A program made the position numbers and the translations under genes. The notes under the pieces were generated by a model. That model had not been told where the DNA came from. It worked only from the letters and a program-made list of their open reading frames with translations, and ran no database searches. From Ceratotherium simum simum (lineage: Eukaryota > Chordata > Mammalia > Perissodactyla > Rhinocerotidae), in NCBI RefSeq assembly GCF_000283155.1, contig NW_004454166.1, positions 7,204,362 through 7,268,361 on the forward strand: a stretch of 64,000 nucleotides of DNA. The letters run 5' to 3'. Positions 48,801-61,147 of the stretch are shown here, one piece after another (the first letter of the stretch is position 1; every line of letters begins with the position of its first letter).

Positions 48801-49190
48801 ACTGTATGACATTAGTTATATAGAATCTAAAAAACCAAACTCATAGAAACCAAGAGTAAAATGGTGATTACCAGAGGCCGGTGGGGGTGGGAAAATTGGG
48901 GAGATGTTGGTCAAAGTGTACAAACTTGGAGTTAGATGATGAGTAAGTTCTGGAGACCTAATGCAAAGAATTGTGATGACAGTCAACAATACCATATTGT
49001 ACACTTCAAAGTTGCTAGGAGATAGGTCTTAAATGTTCTTACCACAAAATGAAATGATAATTACATGACATGATGGAGGTGTTAGCTAACACTACAGCGG
49101 TAATCATATTATAGTATATAAATGTATCAAATCAATACGTTGTACACCCTAAACTTACACAGTGTTATACGTCAAATATGTCTCAATAAA
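45860..49190 (+). mobile_element. L1 LINE, ORF2 and complete 3' end
   Basis: Starts within ORF2 near the reverse transcriptase domain ('acaacagaaaagatcaacaaaac'), passes the RT core ('gcatttgacaaaatccaaca' at about 46632), and an ORF2 stretch open at 47251-47481 ('[16 protein letters not shown]', '[11 protein letters not shown]'). It ends with the 3' UTR and 'caaatatgtctcaataaaaaaa' at 49190. Frames are broken in many places. It is inserted into the older L1M, which seems to resume after it. Confidence 0.92.
47861..48054 (+). mobile_element. ERE-type SINE inside the L1, shortened
   Basis: Head gggccagcccggtggcgcaag and a single 'gatgttagcacagggc' body motif; about 190 bp, with one body unit fewer than its relatives. 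Duplication aaaataaaagtttc (47847-47860) against aaaataaaggtttc (48055 region), one mismatch. The L1 text before and after it is contiguous. Confidence 0.9.
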
Positions 49191-49194
49191 AAAA

Positions 49195-50180
49195 TCGACA
49201 TAATTGAATTTAAGGTCAATGTAGAAAAACTATAGATATAAGTATTTATATACCAACAACTGGCAAATAAAGGATAACATTTAAAATGATACATATCATT
49301 TCCAATAGCATCAAAAATATCAAATACCTTGGAATAAACATAATGAATGACGTGCATAATTTCTACAATGAACATCACAAAATAGTATTGAGAAAATTTT
49401 AAAAGGCCTATGTAAATGAAGAGCTAGATTACATTTATGTATTTGATGACTCAATATTTTAACGGTGTCAGTTCTATAAAAATATATCTATATATTCAAT
49501 GCAATTTCAATCAAAGTCCCATCTAGTGTTTTGGGGAAGTGAAAATTGTAAATGTCATGAATAAAGGTTACATCCAGAAAATACAAAGAGATGATGATCA
49601 CAAAGTGGTACATGCGGCTCTGGGTGCTGGCAAATGATACTTTTCAAGTTGGCTCTTTTTCCTATAACACCTTATTATGTTCATTTATATTTTATGTACT
49701 TTTATGCACATATGTTCTATATTAAAATAAAAGGAGATTAAAAAGTTATAAAAGAGAAAGTACAAAATATGCCAGAAGGAATAGATTAAAATATATAAAA
49801 ATAGCCTTGGTTTTCAACTTAATTTTAAAATTTAAAGTCAGAGATTTTCAGATCAGATAAAACAAAACTTCCTTCTTTATTTAGTAAGCAACAAACTTAA
49901 ATTTGCATTTTATAGAAAGATTGAGATTAAATTGTACAAAAATATATACTCATCAAAATCTAAATGATGGAATAGCTATATTAATATTAAACTAAATAGA
50001 ATTCAAGTCAAGGCAAAAGCTGTATTAGTTATAAAGGCAATCATTTTATTTCTAAGAAACCCTATTTTTCAGGAAGTCAAAAATTACAAACAAGGGTGAC
50101 ATGTAACAATAACAGCTTCTATTTATATAAATAGAATAAAAAATCAGAAAATGGCAAAATGACAAAATGCCTTGCCTACA
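49195..50180 (+). mobile_element. Old L1 LINE (L1M age), right part
   Basis: 'agcatcaaaaatatcaaataccttggaataaac' and 'caatgcaatttcaatcaaagtccc' are sense-strand L1 ORF2 landmarks in a highly diverged state, followed by an A-rich 3' region. Further L1-like text ('gatggaatagctatattaatattaaac') lies to about 50180 and may belong to a separate copy. Confidence 0.6.
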
Positions 50181-50450
50181 TTAAACTTTACCCTTTGGAA
50201 AATGATAATATATTTCTTTCTACTAATGGATACATAAAGGGAAAAAAGTAAAATTTTTAATGACAGAGTTAACAAATGTGTGCTACTGGACATGTATTGA
50301 AATTACTTTCAACAATTGGAGTGTGAATATTTTGAAGTTTACATAATTTGAATAGTTACCAGGTCAGAAGCAAAGTCTGTAAAATATAATGTTTTTTTAG
50401 AGGACAAAGACGACCTTAATTTTATTCAAGATTTATAAGCAATATCTCAG

Positions 50451-50511
50451 GATATATATATACACACAGGTATATATATGTGTGTATGTGTATGTACATG
50501 TGTGTGTGCAA
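50451..50511. repeat. (TA)n/(TG)n microsatellite
   Basis: tatatata, cacacagg and tgtgtatg units over about 60 bp. Confidence 0.85.
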
Positions 50512-52469
50512 GCAAATTCTTAATCCTTCCTTCAGTATTTGAGAATGTTTGCAGGTATCTATAAAATATTCATCACTTACAGATATCCTATGACATGTCC
50601 CTTAATTAAAAAAAAAATGTATAGTTATTGGCTCCTGCTGTAGATCCAAAGACTTTTATTATATGTGTAATCTCTCGTATAAAATCATCACATAAAATAA
50701 TTACTGGAATATAATGGGCTTTGAATTCCTAAGGCTTACAGTCAGTAATTTATTTTCTTTCCACTAAATTGAAATGACGTATTACATAGACACTGCTATG
50801 GCAGAGAACATTTGAAAGTAGAGACAAAGTTTAGGAAGAGTGAAGTAATAGTCAATACCCCAGGTACATCAAGTTTTAAATTAAGAAATATAAGAAATTA
50901 AGAAATATAGGTGTACTTTTGGAAGTATAAATTTTTCTTCCATTAACATTGGCTATATACCTTTTCTCCAACCACAACATTAATCATGTCTACACTGCTC
51001 TATCATTTAGAGAATGTTATAAGAAGATGTCAAACAGGATAGAGATAATTGAGAACACGAGCATGGAAAAACTAAGAAGGAAAAATACACAGAAAAAGGA
51101 AATTTATAAAGGTCCTACTGGAAGTACAACATAATCTTGGCTACGAAGACTTTTCAAAATGTTATTATTCAAGGTCTATGGTATGTACTGAATCTTAATT
51201 TTGCTGAATTTTAATAATGTTTAATGGTAGAGTGGTATATGAGAGTTCATTGTTTAGCTCGGATGTGATCCTTGTCTGCTGGGCATTCAAATCTCACCAA
51301 AACATCCTCTGCCCAATCTCTGTGGACTACGCGTCCAGTTTTGCAATGAGTTAAAGTGTCTTTAAATGACCATCAGTTCACTTCTGTAGATTCAGGAACT
51401 TTTTTATTATTGGCACTACAAAAAATGAATTTAAAATAGTGAACTTATTTGCATGGAAAATTTAATAGATTTTCTATTATGACTGTAATTAATTTATATA
51501 ACTATTTAGAGCAGGAGATATTCACATCATTTTCCCCATAAATATCTTCCTGTATATTCTAGAGAAACTAGAGGTAGCAGGGATATTAATAAATCTTTAT
51601 TTTAGTACTAGATAATTGTCAGAATTTATCTTCCTCTAATGGAAAGGGACTAACTTGTACTTGCAGCCACTCTTGAATCGTATTTATATTTCCTAAAAGA
51701 AAAGAAAGGAGCAAGTTCCCTCTATCCACTCAAGTACTAATTAAACTTTATTTGTGCTTTTCAGTAGGACTTACATAACCCAGAGAAAAACAGAAATTAC
51801 TTAGACTCTAATTGTAATTCTATATTTTAATATTCCTATTTCTCATATTATTATACTATATAATAAGTATTAAATTGCCAAAATACTACAGTTGGGGATA
51901 AAAATAACAAAATATTTCTTCCATATATGTTCAATATTGAATTTAATGTGAATCATATGAAAAACAACATCATTTCACATTCTCAAAATGTGAATAAACA
52001 TGATAATAGAGTTGGTCAAAGAGCCCATATATGAGCTTTATTAATTGAATAGTAGTAAAAATATAAGAAATTTATTTTTATACATGTGGTCCTAATTCCA
52101 TATCAGAAATATCAATAATAACAAAAAAAGAAAAAGTTCCAAAATTAAAAAGACAAATAATACAGATAAATTTAAAATGTATATCACTACTTAATATCTA
52201 CTTAATCTTATTTCCAGGAAGTATCAAGTACTATTAATGAAAAAAGCAAATAGGAATCACCGAAAAGAGAGAGGAAAGTTAGAAGTCGTCTACTAAGTGA
52301 GAATTCATGTAGCACATAACTTCATGATCAGAAAAATACTTTTAAAAGCAATGGCAAAATCCAAAAATATTTCAATACTATAATCATACTTGAACTCATT
52401 ATTCAAATACTTAATCTACAAAACATTTTTAAATTGAATTAATAGCAGCAGCAAAATCAACTAATATTT
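50512..52469. other. AT-rich intergenic sequence, nothing recognised
   Basis: No supported gene or named repeat. Confidence 0.5.
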
Positions 52470-52680
52470 ATTGGTCACTAAGTGTTTGCCAAAAATTTTT
52501 CTTATATTGTCAGTTAATATTCAGAACAATCCTAACGTGCTACCTACATTTAATTGAAGCTTAAAGAGGTTAAGTAACATGAATAAATTTACACAGCTAG
52601 GGGTAAAACCAGGATTTGAGTCTGAATTTGGATCTCATATGACAGGAGCATTTAGACCATGGTTTTATAGCTTATCTGTT
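52470..52680 (-). mobile_element. MIR SINE, antisense
   Basis: 'cttaaagaggttaagtaacatgaataaatttacacagctagg' and 'ccaggatttgagtctga' are the reverse complement of the MIR core. Confidence 0.75.
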
Positions 52681-53836
52681 CTTAGATTTGGAGGCATTTT
52701 TCCTTAACACCTCAGCTTCAGTTTCTTCATAGCCTCATTTCTTTATCTGAAAAAACATATAGTTATGCTAAAACTATATCATATATATAAAGCTCCTGCT
52801 ACAGAGTTTCTTAAGAAAGGCAATTAAGTGTTTAATGCATAATTACTCGCCTCCGTTAGTTTCAAAGGAACCTCTCCCGCTACCATTCTTCCCCCTCCCC
52901 GTAGCCTTTGGTGTGTCTCCTAGTAAGCACTGCACTCTGCTTGTAGTTTACATGAGTTGTATTTGCAAGAATATGTTGTAGTGAACAAAACTATGGGAAT
53001 TGAAATATGCATTTGAATCCTAGTTCAACCATTCTGTCATCATAAAGGAAGGACGGGAAGAAGAATATAAAACACTGAACTCAAAGCAGAATGGAAGAAT
53101 ATCATTCACACCTAAATAGCGCTGGTTCTAAAAAGTAGGAGAAAAAATGAATTGTGACTGGAAAAACAGGTAAGGATTCATTTATTTATCTACCCATGAT
53201 ATTATTAAAGAATCAGCTCTAGCTAACAGGATAGTTTCCAGAATATCTCATATGTCTCCCCCTTATATTTATATATGTCATGAAGAAGTTCTTCTGTGAT
53301 TCCTGTTTTTTTACATTTTTATTAATGAGTTTCTATTATCTTAAATTCTGCTAAGAACTGAATAGAATAAGAGGCAACTGATATATCTAGTGTCATATGA
53401 ATCATAATGGCAACTACACATATCTTATAAAGACCACTAGAATATTCTGTTGCATGTATGATTTCTGAAAGTAAGTAGAAAATACTGATAGGCAAATTGT
53501 TACATTGTTTTACTTTGACATTAACAATTTTTTGAACAGTCACACTCATATCCATAAAAGCAAGTTTCAATGAATGAGAGAGTTGGAGGTCAAATGATAT
53601 TTTAAATCCACATAAAATCAGACTCATACATTATTGAAATACCCTAGTGTAAATTACAGGGACTGTAGGTTGGTTAACCGGTAATTAGGAGAGTGATGTT
53701 TAAGTGTAAGTTTTCTCTAAACAGGTAAATTAAACATTACTGGGCTTTAGTTTTTCTTAGTGGCATGAAGACATTGAAATAAACTTTAATATCCCAATGA
53801 GTTAAATTATATAGTTTTAAAACTCATTAATAACCT
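52681..53836. other. Intergenic sequence, nothing recognised
   Basis: No supported gene. The 101-codon minus-strand frame at 53322-53627 has no recognisable domain, no repeat match and no splice context; I regard it as chance. Confidence 0.5.
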
Positions 53837-53844
53837 GAAAACAA

Positions 53845-54096
53845 TTTTATTTATTTATTTATTTTTTGCTGAGGAAGATTCGCCCTGAGTTAACATCTGT
53901 TGCCAATCTTCCTCTTTTTGATTGAGGAAGATTTGCTATGAGCTAACATCTGTGCCAATCTTCCTCTGTTTTGTATGTGGGTTGCTGCCACAGAATGGCC
54001 GCCAATGAGTGGTGTAGGTCCGCGCCCAGGAACCAAACATGGGCTGCTAAAGAGGAGTGCCACAAACTTAACCACTAGTCCATGGGGCCAGCTGCC
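53845..54096 (-). mobile_element. ERE2/3-type SINE, antisense
   Basis: (TTTA)n tail at the left, two complements of the body motif ('gagctaacatctgtgcc'), head complement catggggccagct at the right. Short flanking duplication gaaaacaa at 53837-53844 and 54097-54104. Diverged. Confidence 0.9.
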
Positions 54097-54104
54097 GAAA
54101 ACAA

Positions 54105-55135
54105 ATATTTTTAATAAAGGCAAGTCATATGGACCAAAGTCAGTCCTGAACTTCATGTGATATTTTAATCTATAGTAATATACAATATTATAAAAGCCAG
54201 AGATATAAAATGATGACAGACAAGTGATTTCTGGTAATTCTTCCTAATGCCCATGACAAACACCAGGAAATATAAAACAATGAGTAGTAAATATATTATT
54301 TCTGACAAAAAAAACATTTTCCAATAAGAGATACTCTGCTGCTTCTCTGACATTTTGGGAGACTGATACCCAAGATTTTATCTTTGGCAAATTTTAAATG
54401 CCAGTGTGCCTGTCTATCACTATCTTTATGTGCTATTTGAATCCAGTTGCATGCATCAAGAAATAATAACGAAATTTAGCTTATCTTAAGGCAGAGCATA
54501 ATGAAAGCATTACAAGTTAAAATTAAATTGGGGGGATCCTAAGATTGTACAATTTTACTATGAATATAGGGAAAAATATTTTTCATTGATAATAATTGTA
54601 TTATTTTAACAATTTTGTAATTAGGTGGTTTTAATCCTCTTTGAATAAATATTTTTTATGCATTTTAATTGTCTTCCCAGAGTGAAGGCTATGCAATTGA
54701 GGTCAATAGAAAGTACTTTAGAAGTCAGGTGTTACAAAACAGAAAAATAATGAATAAACTAAATTTCCTGCAGTAAATCCAACTATTCACAATGAGAAAT
54801 ATTAATAATTCTAAGAAATTTTAATGATCATCACTAAAATCTCAATCTAGAAAGCTGTATATTTTATTTGAAAAATAAACTATAAATTTTAATAAATAGT
54901 TAATATAAATAAAAACATTGTAGAATAGTAATATAAAATAAAATTTATGATCAGTGGATTTAGGGTACAATAGTGGTCATAATTTATAAATATTTATTAA
55001 ATAATTACAACATTGAACTTATCTTTTCATTGTAAAAGAATATGGCTGGCATTTTGTTTTACTTTTATGAATTCTAATTTTCATTAAAACTGATTGCCTA
55101 TAAAAAGCATTTGAAAAATTTAGGTGAGTCTACAT
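54105..55135. other. AT-rich intergenic sequence, nothing recognised
   Basis: No supported gene or named repeat; strongly AT-rich toward 54850-55020. Confidence 0.5.
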
Positions 55136-55143
55136 AAAATATA

Positions 55144-55539
55144 AGCTGCCCTGGTGGTCTACGGGTTACGATTCAGCAATCTCACAGCTGTGACCTGGGT
55201 TCGTTTCCCTGTCAGGGAACCACACCACGTGTCTGTCAGTTGTTATACTGTGGCAGCTGCGTGTTGCTGTGATGCTGAAAGCTATGCCACTGGTATTTCA
55301 AATATCAGCCAGGTCACCCAGGGTGGACAGGTTTCAGCAGAGCTTCCAGACTAAGACAGACTATGAAGAATGACCTGGCCACCCATTTCCAAAAAATTGG
55401 CCAGGAAAACCCTACAAATAGCAGTGGAGCATTGTCTGATATAACGCCGGAAGGTGAGAGGATGGCACAAAAAGACCGGGCAGAGTTCTGCTCTGCTGTC
55501 CACCGAGTCACTAGGAGTCAGAATCCACTCAACGGTATT
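55144..55539 (+). mobile_element. tRNA-headed SINE with RTE-like 3' tail (not ERE)
   Basis: The head 'gccctggtggtctacgggttac' and B-box-like 'gggttcgtttccc' suggest a tRNA-type polymerase III promoter. The body ('ggtggacaggtttcagc', 'ccagactaagacagac', 'agcattgtctgatat') and the end 'ggagtcagaatccactcaacgg' resemble the 3' ends of RTE/BovB-type LINEs and the SINEs they mobilise. Flanked by an 8-bp AT-rich duplication, aaaatata, at 55136-55143 and 55540-55547. About 396 bp and quite different from the ERE copies. Confidence 0.65.
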
Positions 55540-55549
55540 AAAATATAGA

Positions 55550-55601
55550 GTATATATACATGTATGTATGCATGTGTCTGTGGATGCATGTGTGTGTGTT
55601 C
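55550..55601. repeat. (TA)n/(TG)n microsatellite
   Basis: tatatacatgtatgtatgc followed by tgtgtgtg, directly after the SINE and before an L1 end. Confidence 0.85.
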
Positions 55602-55614
55602 TAATTAAATTTGC

Positions 55615-55905
55615 AACAACATGGATGGGCCTGGAGGGTATTATGTTAAGTGAAGTAAGCCAGAAAGAGAAAGACAAACACTATATGATCTCACTCATAC
55701 GTGGAATATAAACCAACACATGGACAGAGAAAATTGTATTGTGGTTACCAGGGGCAATGGGGGTGGGGGGTGGGCACAAGGGGTGAAGGGAGACATATAT
55801 ATGGTGATGGACAAACAAAAATGTACAACCCAAAATTTCACAATGTTAAAAACTATTAAAACATCAATAAAAAATAACTAAATAAAATAAAAATTAAAAT
55901 TAAAA
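55615..55905 (+). mobile_element. L1 LINE 3' end
   Basis: 'caacatggatgggcctggagggtattatgttaag' to 'ttcacaatgttaaaaactatt' plus an A-rich tail. Nearly the same subfamily as the copy ending at 16560. About 290 bp, 5'-truncated. Confidence 0.92.
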
Positions 55906-56079
55906 AAAAGTGAAATTGGGTCTTAGAAGTAATTGCTATGGGACTTGCCCTCCCACTATAAACAACTAGAAAACTGGACAAAAATATATGAAACAAGGTT
56001 TTTTCAGAGGATGGACAATGGGCAGCAAAGACTGTGAAACTGAAAAAAAAAAAATATATATATATATATCACTTAACAT

Positions 56080-57060
56080 AGCACTAAAAATTATCATGTA
56101 CGTAAGGGATAAAAACTAAGAAAATGTGGGCAACATTTTTACAGGAAAAAAACTCTATATGTATCCATTTATAATATTTACATACAATAAAAATTTTACA
56201 TATTTTATATTTATGTTCATTATACATATTTTACTGACATATATTAAAGGAGATAATAAATCAAAAGATATCACATATTCATGAATTAGAAAACTTAATA
56301 TCACAAGATGCCACACTTATCAAAAATGAAATATAAATTCAATTTAATTCCAATCAAAATCCCATTAGGATTTGGTGGAAATTAACAAGCAGAATATGAA
56401 CTTTAAGTAGTAACAGGACCAGAATAGTCAAGGAACTCTTAAAGAACAAGACTTATCTGCCAGATAACTATCAAGTATTATTTTTAAGGATGCCATAATT
56501 TTTGGCAGTGTTATATGACAGTGATATAAACTAATCAATATTTTTGACACATATGACTGCAGAATTCAAGATTCAGATTATATATAGGATTCCTATAAAT
56601 CTATAAGAAAGCCACAAATTATCCAGAAGATAAGTGGATACACACAGAGGCAATTTACAGAGGAAGAAATACAAAAGCCCAATAATTCTAGTATGATGTC
56701 ATATATTTAAATGTGAAAACATGCATCTTAAAAATATAATTTTTAGGAATTTGCATATACGTGATAAAATCCTAAAGAAAGACAAGTAAAAGATAAAAAC
56801 AAAATTGAGGCTAGCAGTCCTCTGGGTGGGGTATGAGGGGGTTGTAGTCAGGGAAAGGCTACTGGGGACTCCATGAAGACTGGAAAGTTCCGTATTGAAA
56901 ATGATTGGTGGGAAATTTTTACAATGTTATAAACCAATGTTACGGCAATAAACAAAAAATTAAAAAAAAAAAAAAGAAAGAAAATGATTGGTGGGCTCAC
57001 AGATATTTATTTTATTCTTGTTCCTTATGTGTCATATATTTGTTTTTATGATATATTTAA
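56080..57060 (+). mobile_element. Old L1 LINE fragment
   Basis: Diverged L1 ORF2/3' UTR text in the sense direction, such as 'ttcaatttaattccaatcaaaatccc' and 'tgtgaaaacatgcatctt'. An (AT)n tract lies just before it at 56054-56069. A tiny L1 insertion at 56913 interrupts it. Confidence 0.55.
56913..56979 (+). mobile_element. 67-bp L1 insertion (extreme 5' truncation)
   Basis: Only 'tacaatgttataaaccaatg'-type L1 3' end sequence plus an A-rich tail. It is flanked by a perfect 16-bp duplication, gaaaatgattggtggg, at 56897-56912 and 56980-56995. The end matches the 3' UTR end of the L1 at 16500-16530. Confidence 0.85.
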
Positions 57061-57169
57061 TATAAAATTGCATAAAATTACCAACTTATGATGGTAAGAT
57101 ATACAAAGAAAGTAAAAAATATGAAAATGCAACATAAAAACTTTCCAGAGAGAATAAACATCTCTACTC

Positions 57170-57450
57170 ATAACAAACACAACTGTATCACAAGATTATC
57201 TACAAAGAAATAAAATTCTGATTGACATCAGACTTAACATCTAGTGGAATTCTAGAGGTCAATGAATCAATATTAACCAAGATAGTCAGAATCTAGACTC
57301 TTATACCCAACCAAAGTAGCATACACTACTGAGGGTGGAATAAAAACATTTTCAGAAATGGAAGCACTCCAAGTCAACCACCCAATGACTTTCTAAAAGT
57401 GAATTACTATTAAATGTATTCTTGCACAAAATTAATCAATGAAGAATCAC
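57170..57450 (+). mobile_element. Old L1 LINE 3' region fragment
   Basis: 'attctagaggtcaatgaatcaat', 'cttatacccaaccaaa' and 'gaataaaaacattttcagaaatg' are typical of the 3' region of older mammalian L1 families. Confidence 0.55.
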
Positions 57451-59262
57451 GAAATCTAGAAATAATGAGAAAGAAAACAAGTAAAACGTATAGTTAATTC
57501 TAACAATTATTAACTAAAAAAAAAACCCAACAAAACAAATTTGCGTCTTTAATTTTTAGTTATGTAATGCTTCTTTAATACTAGGTTCTGAATGGCAATA
57601 ATTGTGATTCAGGAAAGACTTAGGTGTTTTCATTCTAGTCTGTGGCACAAGATGTATTTTTCACCACAGGTTCTGCCAGAGTCTTTCACTGGTGATATAG
57701 GAAGATTGTTTTTGTTCAAGTTAAACACACACATACGTGCAAACATACACAGCACATACCTGTATGTGTGTTATACATTCAACAAATCATAAAGAGGAGA
57801 GAGCATAAGTAGAAGAACACCCCTGCACCCTTAACACAGAGGTGCTATGCCTAGGCTCCAAAAAGTACTATATGCAATACTTTCAATATTTGGTACCCAA
57901 ATGCGACATGGAAAGATGAAGAACTATGTCAATCAAATTCTGTACAGTTGCTTTAATCATTCTCTCTCCTTGCTTGTCTTTAGTATACACAGGTAGATTA
58001 TTAACATAGTTATGACTGTTGTGCTCACTCACAGGATCACAATTGGGGTTAAAAAGAATAGAAATTCATTGTGGGAATCAAAATGTGCTTATCTGGAACT
58101 TTAAGGGGCAAAGATCTCTTTATGGATAGAGGTACATAGATTACTTCCCTGAGATGAAAAAATCCTCTCCTGGAGGAAATAGAATAAAGAAGGATTTCAT
58201 TTTTCCATAATTAATTTTATGTTTCTCAAAAAGTTATAATAAATGCTAAATTTGTTTACATTTCCTAAGTTATTGCATGCAAAAGGAAGTAGTTGCCAAA
58301 GTGATTACACTTGCAATTCTTATAGTTGGTAATAATAAAAGCAAGAAGTTTCATAGTGTGTAGAGAGGGTCAAAGAATGACAGAACACAGAATGGTAGGG
58401 TTCAGCCTTGGGATGAAAGAAGTTAAATCAAAAAGATACATGGGTATTGGAAATACATTTTTGTGGAGAGAAAGATAAAGGTGAGATTTTATTGATACCA
58501 AGATTAAGCACATAATACATTTGAAAATCTAATGATATATCTAGAATAAAAGAATCCTTGAGGCAATTTTAACATGAATCATCTCTAAAATATTTCTCTT
58601 GAATGTTCCTTGGAGTGTCTACATGAGCATGTCAAGTGATATGGATCACTACCTTTCAGAGTAGGGCATTTTTGTCTTTGATTATATTTTACTTTTAGAT
58701 GTTATCCTTACACCCAGTTATAAAATGTGCCTATGCATATTCTAATCTTCTAGTTTCATTCATGTTTTGCCCCACAAACACAGTATCTATTCAACTTCAA
58801 ATTTATGTGAAACCAGACAAAATGGAAAGATGGAGACTAATCTCAACTGCTGATTCCCAGTCCAAGCTCAGATTCAGAAACATGAATGAATGAATGTCAA
58901 ATAAAAGCTGCTAAAAAACTGAAAAGCTGAGTAAAGAAAGTGGCCAAAGATTGAGGGAAAGCAGCAGCCTCTGGTAGCAGAAGTTCCCCACCATGGTCGG
59001 AGAACAGGCTGTGGGACAGCTTTTCTCTCAAGCACATTGCCATGGGAAGATCCCTGCCCCCTGATGCTCCTTCTGGGCAGAAAAAAAAAATTACAGAAGT
59101 GAGCATAATGGTGGCACCAGAGTTGTGGGGTACAGGTAGAAAATCAATTCTTCGCCTCCTGCCCTTTAATCACCCGAGCACTTTAGCCAACCAAGGAGAA
59201 CAGCTCTCATTGTGAGTGATTTCCTGAATCACCTAATGGGAGTGAAGCCAAAGAGGGTGATC
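57451..59262. other. Intergenic sequence, nothing recognised
   Basis: No supported gene. 58920-59090 is GC-richer ('ggtcggagaacaggctgtggg'); a 69-codon minus-strand frame there has no recognisable domain. Confidence 0.45.
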
Positions 59263-59278
59263 AAGACTGTGATGATGT

Positions 59279-59516
59279 AGGGGCCGGCCCGGTGGCACAA
59301 GCGGTTAAGTGCTCATGCCCTGCTGCAGCGGCCCAGGGTTCACTGGTTAGGATCCCAGGCACGCACCAACGCACTGCTTGGCATGCCATGCTGTGGCGGC
59401 ATCCCACATAAAGTGGAGGAAGATGGGCATGGATGTTAGCCCAGGGCCAGTCTTCCTCAGCAAAAAGAGGAGGATTGACAGATGTTAGCTCAGGGCCAAT
59501 CTTCCTCACAAAAAAA
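59279..59516 (+). mobile_element. ERE2/3-type tRNA-derived SINE
   Basis: Head ggggccggcccggtggc, two body motifs ('gatgttagcccagggcc', 'gatgttagctcagggcc'), A tail. Perfect 16-bp duplication aagactgtgatgatgt at 59263-59278 and 59517-59532. Confidence 0.96.
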
Positions 59517-59671
59517 AAGACTGTGATGATGTGAAAAGTCTCCCACCCATCAGGAACGCTATAGGGAATTGCATGTAGATGAAGTGTATTAAGAGTCTTC
59601 AACCACTGCATTTTTGACTTAATTATTTTTTTAATTCACGTAATTCATTATTTTTTTAAGAATTTCAATAG

Positions 59672-59884
59672 GGGCCGGCCCCGTGGCTTAGCGGTTGGGT
59701 GCGCGTGCTCTGCTGCTGGCGGCCCGGGTTCGGAACCCCGGGCGCGCACCACTTCTCCGGCCATGCTGGGGCCGCATCCCACATACAGCAACTAGAAAGA
59801 TGTGCAGCTATGACACACAACTACCTACTGGGGCTTTGGGGGGAAAAAATAAATAAATAAAATCTTTAAAAAAAAAAAAAAAAA
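59672..59884 (+). mobile_element. ERE1 SINE, little diverged
   Basis: Head gggccggccccgtggcttag, B box gggttcggaacccc, terminal AAATAAATAAATAAAATCTTT followed by a long A tail. Perfect 14-bp duplication aagaatttcaatag at 59658-59671 and 59885-59898. The pure A tail and exact duplication suggest a recent insertion. Relative to the other copies it lacks a short 'aacgcaccg'-like segment after the B box. Confidence 0.96.
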
Positions 59885-59898
59885 AAGAATTTCAATAG

Positions 59899-61147
59899 AC
59901 TTTTGTATGTGTGTGTACAAGCCTCTTATCCCACTATTGTTATATTTTCTGCTATTTACTATCCTATACTATATACTAGACTATATATTCTAGTATGGGA
60001 TTTTTTTTTTTGGTTTAAATTCTTTTGTCATCTCTGTCAGTTCCCTGTTAATTTCATATTCTTGTGTTAGCCTCTCATTAATCATTGCTTGTAAAAAAAG
60101 TGACAAAAAATATAAAACTTCATGCCAATTGATTTAGATATGTAGCAGGATGAGTAACTTCCTCTTAGGAAAAGAAAATTTCTTTGTCTCAGGTCAAGTA
60201 CCTTAACGGAATAATGGGATTTTGGGCATAAAGAGGCCTTCTAAGCATAGCTCACATAGAATACACTTACATTAGAGAAAGTTAATTTCTTTCCATAAGA
60301 GATAAACAGGAATTTTTTTTTTTTCTTGAGGGGAGGGAGGCAAGGCAGCAGTTGGCGCTGGAGAAAGTTATCCTAAGAGGTAAGGGTTAGATAGCAACAA
60401 CAAAGGGCATAAGACAGCCAGAGGAAAATTTCCCTTGATGTGTAACGGACATTGAATTTTAGGAAGTTATGTTCAGTATGTAAGTTTTTTCTAGCCACAT
60501 CTATTATTATCATCTGCTGTCTCACACCTGCCATGAAGACCATTTGCACCAGTAGCCTTGTTTTAATGGTACTTATGGAGAATGAAGGAACAGTTAGTTG
60601 GGAAAATGGTAATAGTAAAGGGAACAGAGAAGGAAGTTTCAAAAGGGGATTTAAGGTGGGCAATATTTGTGAAAGAAGCTTAAAAATGAACCAACTATTA
60701 AAATATATCCTATTTATACTGAATCCTCCAACAATTCAAAATAATATTAGGGAGTTGGAAAATCTCAAAGTTCATTTGATTATAAAGTTTTATTATTTAG
60801 ACATAAAGGGGATTTACAGAATGCTGAAGGTTCGGAATCATCTGGAATATATTTCATAAAGGACTCTAATTTTCAAAGAAATTAGAGTATTTATTTATTG
60901 CATCTAATTTAATGAATAAATGGATCTGGAAAAGAAAAGTATAGTCATTAACTATATTCAATATGTTCTGTTTATCTCTTCAGAAACTTCTCTTTCATGG
61001 CATTTCCCCCTACTTATACATACTTCAGTGTAAGTAAGTATATGCAAAACATATATTTTCCTAAACCCAGCATAACTAGGATATCAATGGGACCCATTTA
61101 ACTTTTTCTAGGTATAGTTGATAAGTCTTTCCTAGAATTATGTGGGA
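59899..61147. other. Intergenic sequence, nothing recognised
   Basis: No supported gene. Two overlapping open frames at 60373-60663 (minus) and 60452-60859 (plus, 135 codons) have no recognisable domain, no splice context and biased AT-rich composition. Confidence 0.45.

Noticed and set aside
60452..60859. 135-codon plus-strand frame
   Set aside because: No domain, no splice or promoter context, AT-driven composition and an overlapping antisense frame of similar length; chance is the simplest explanation.
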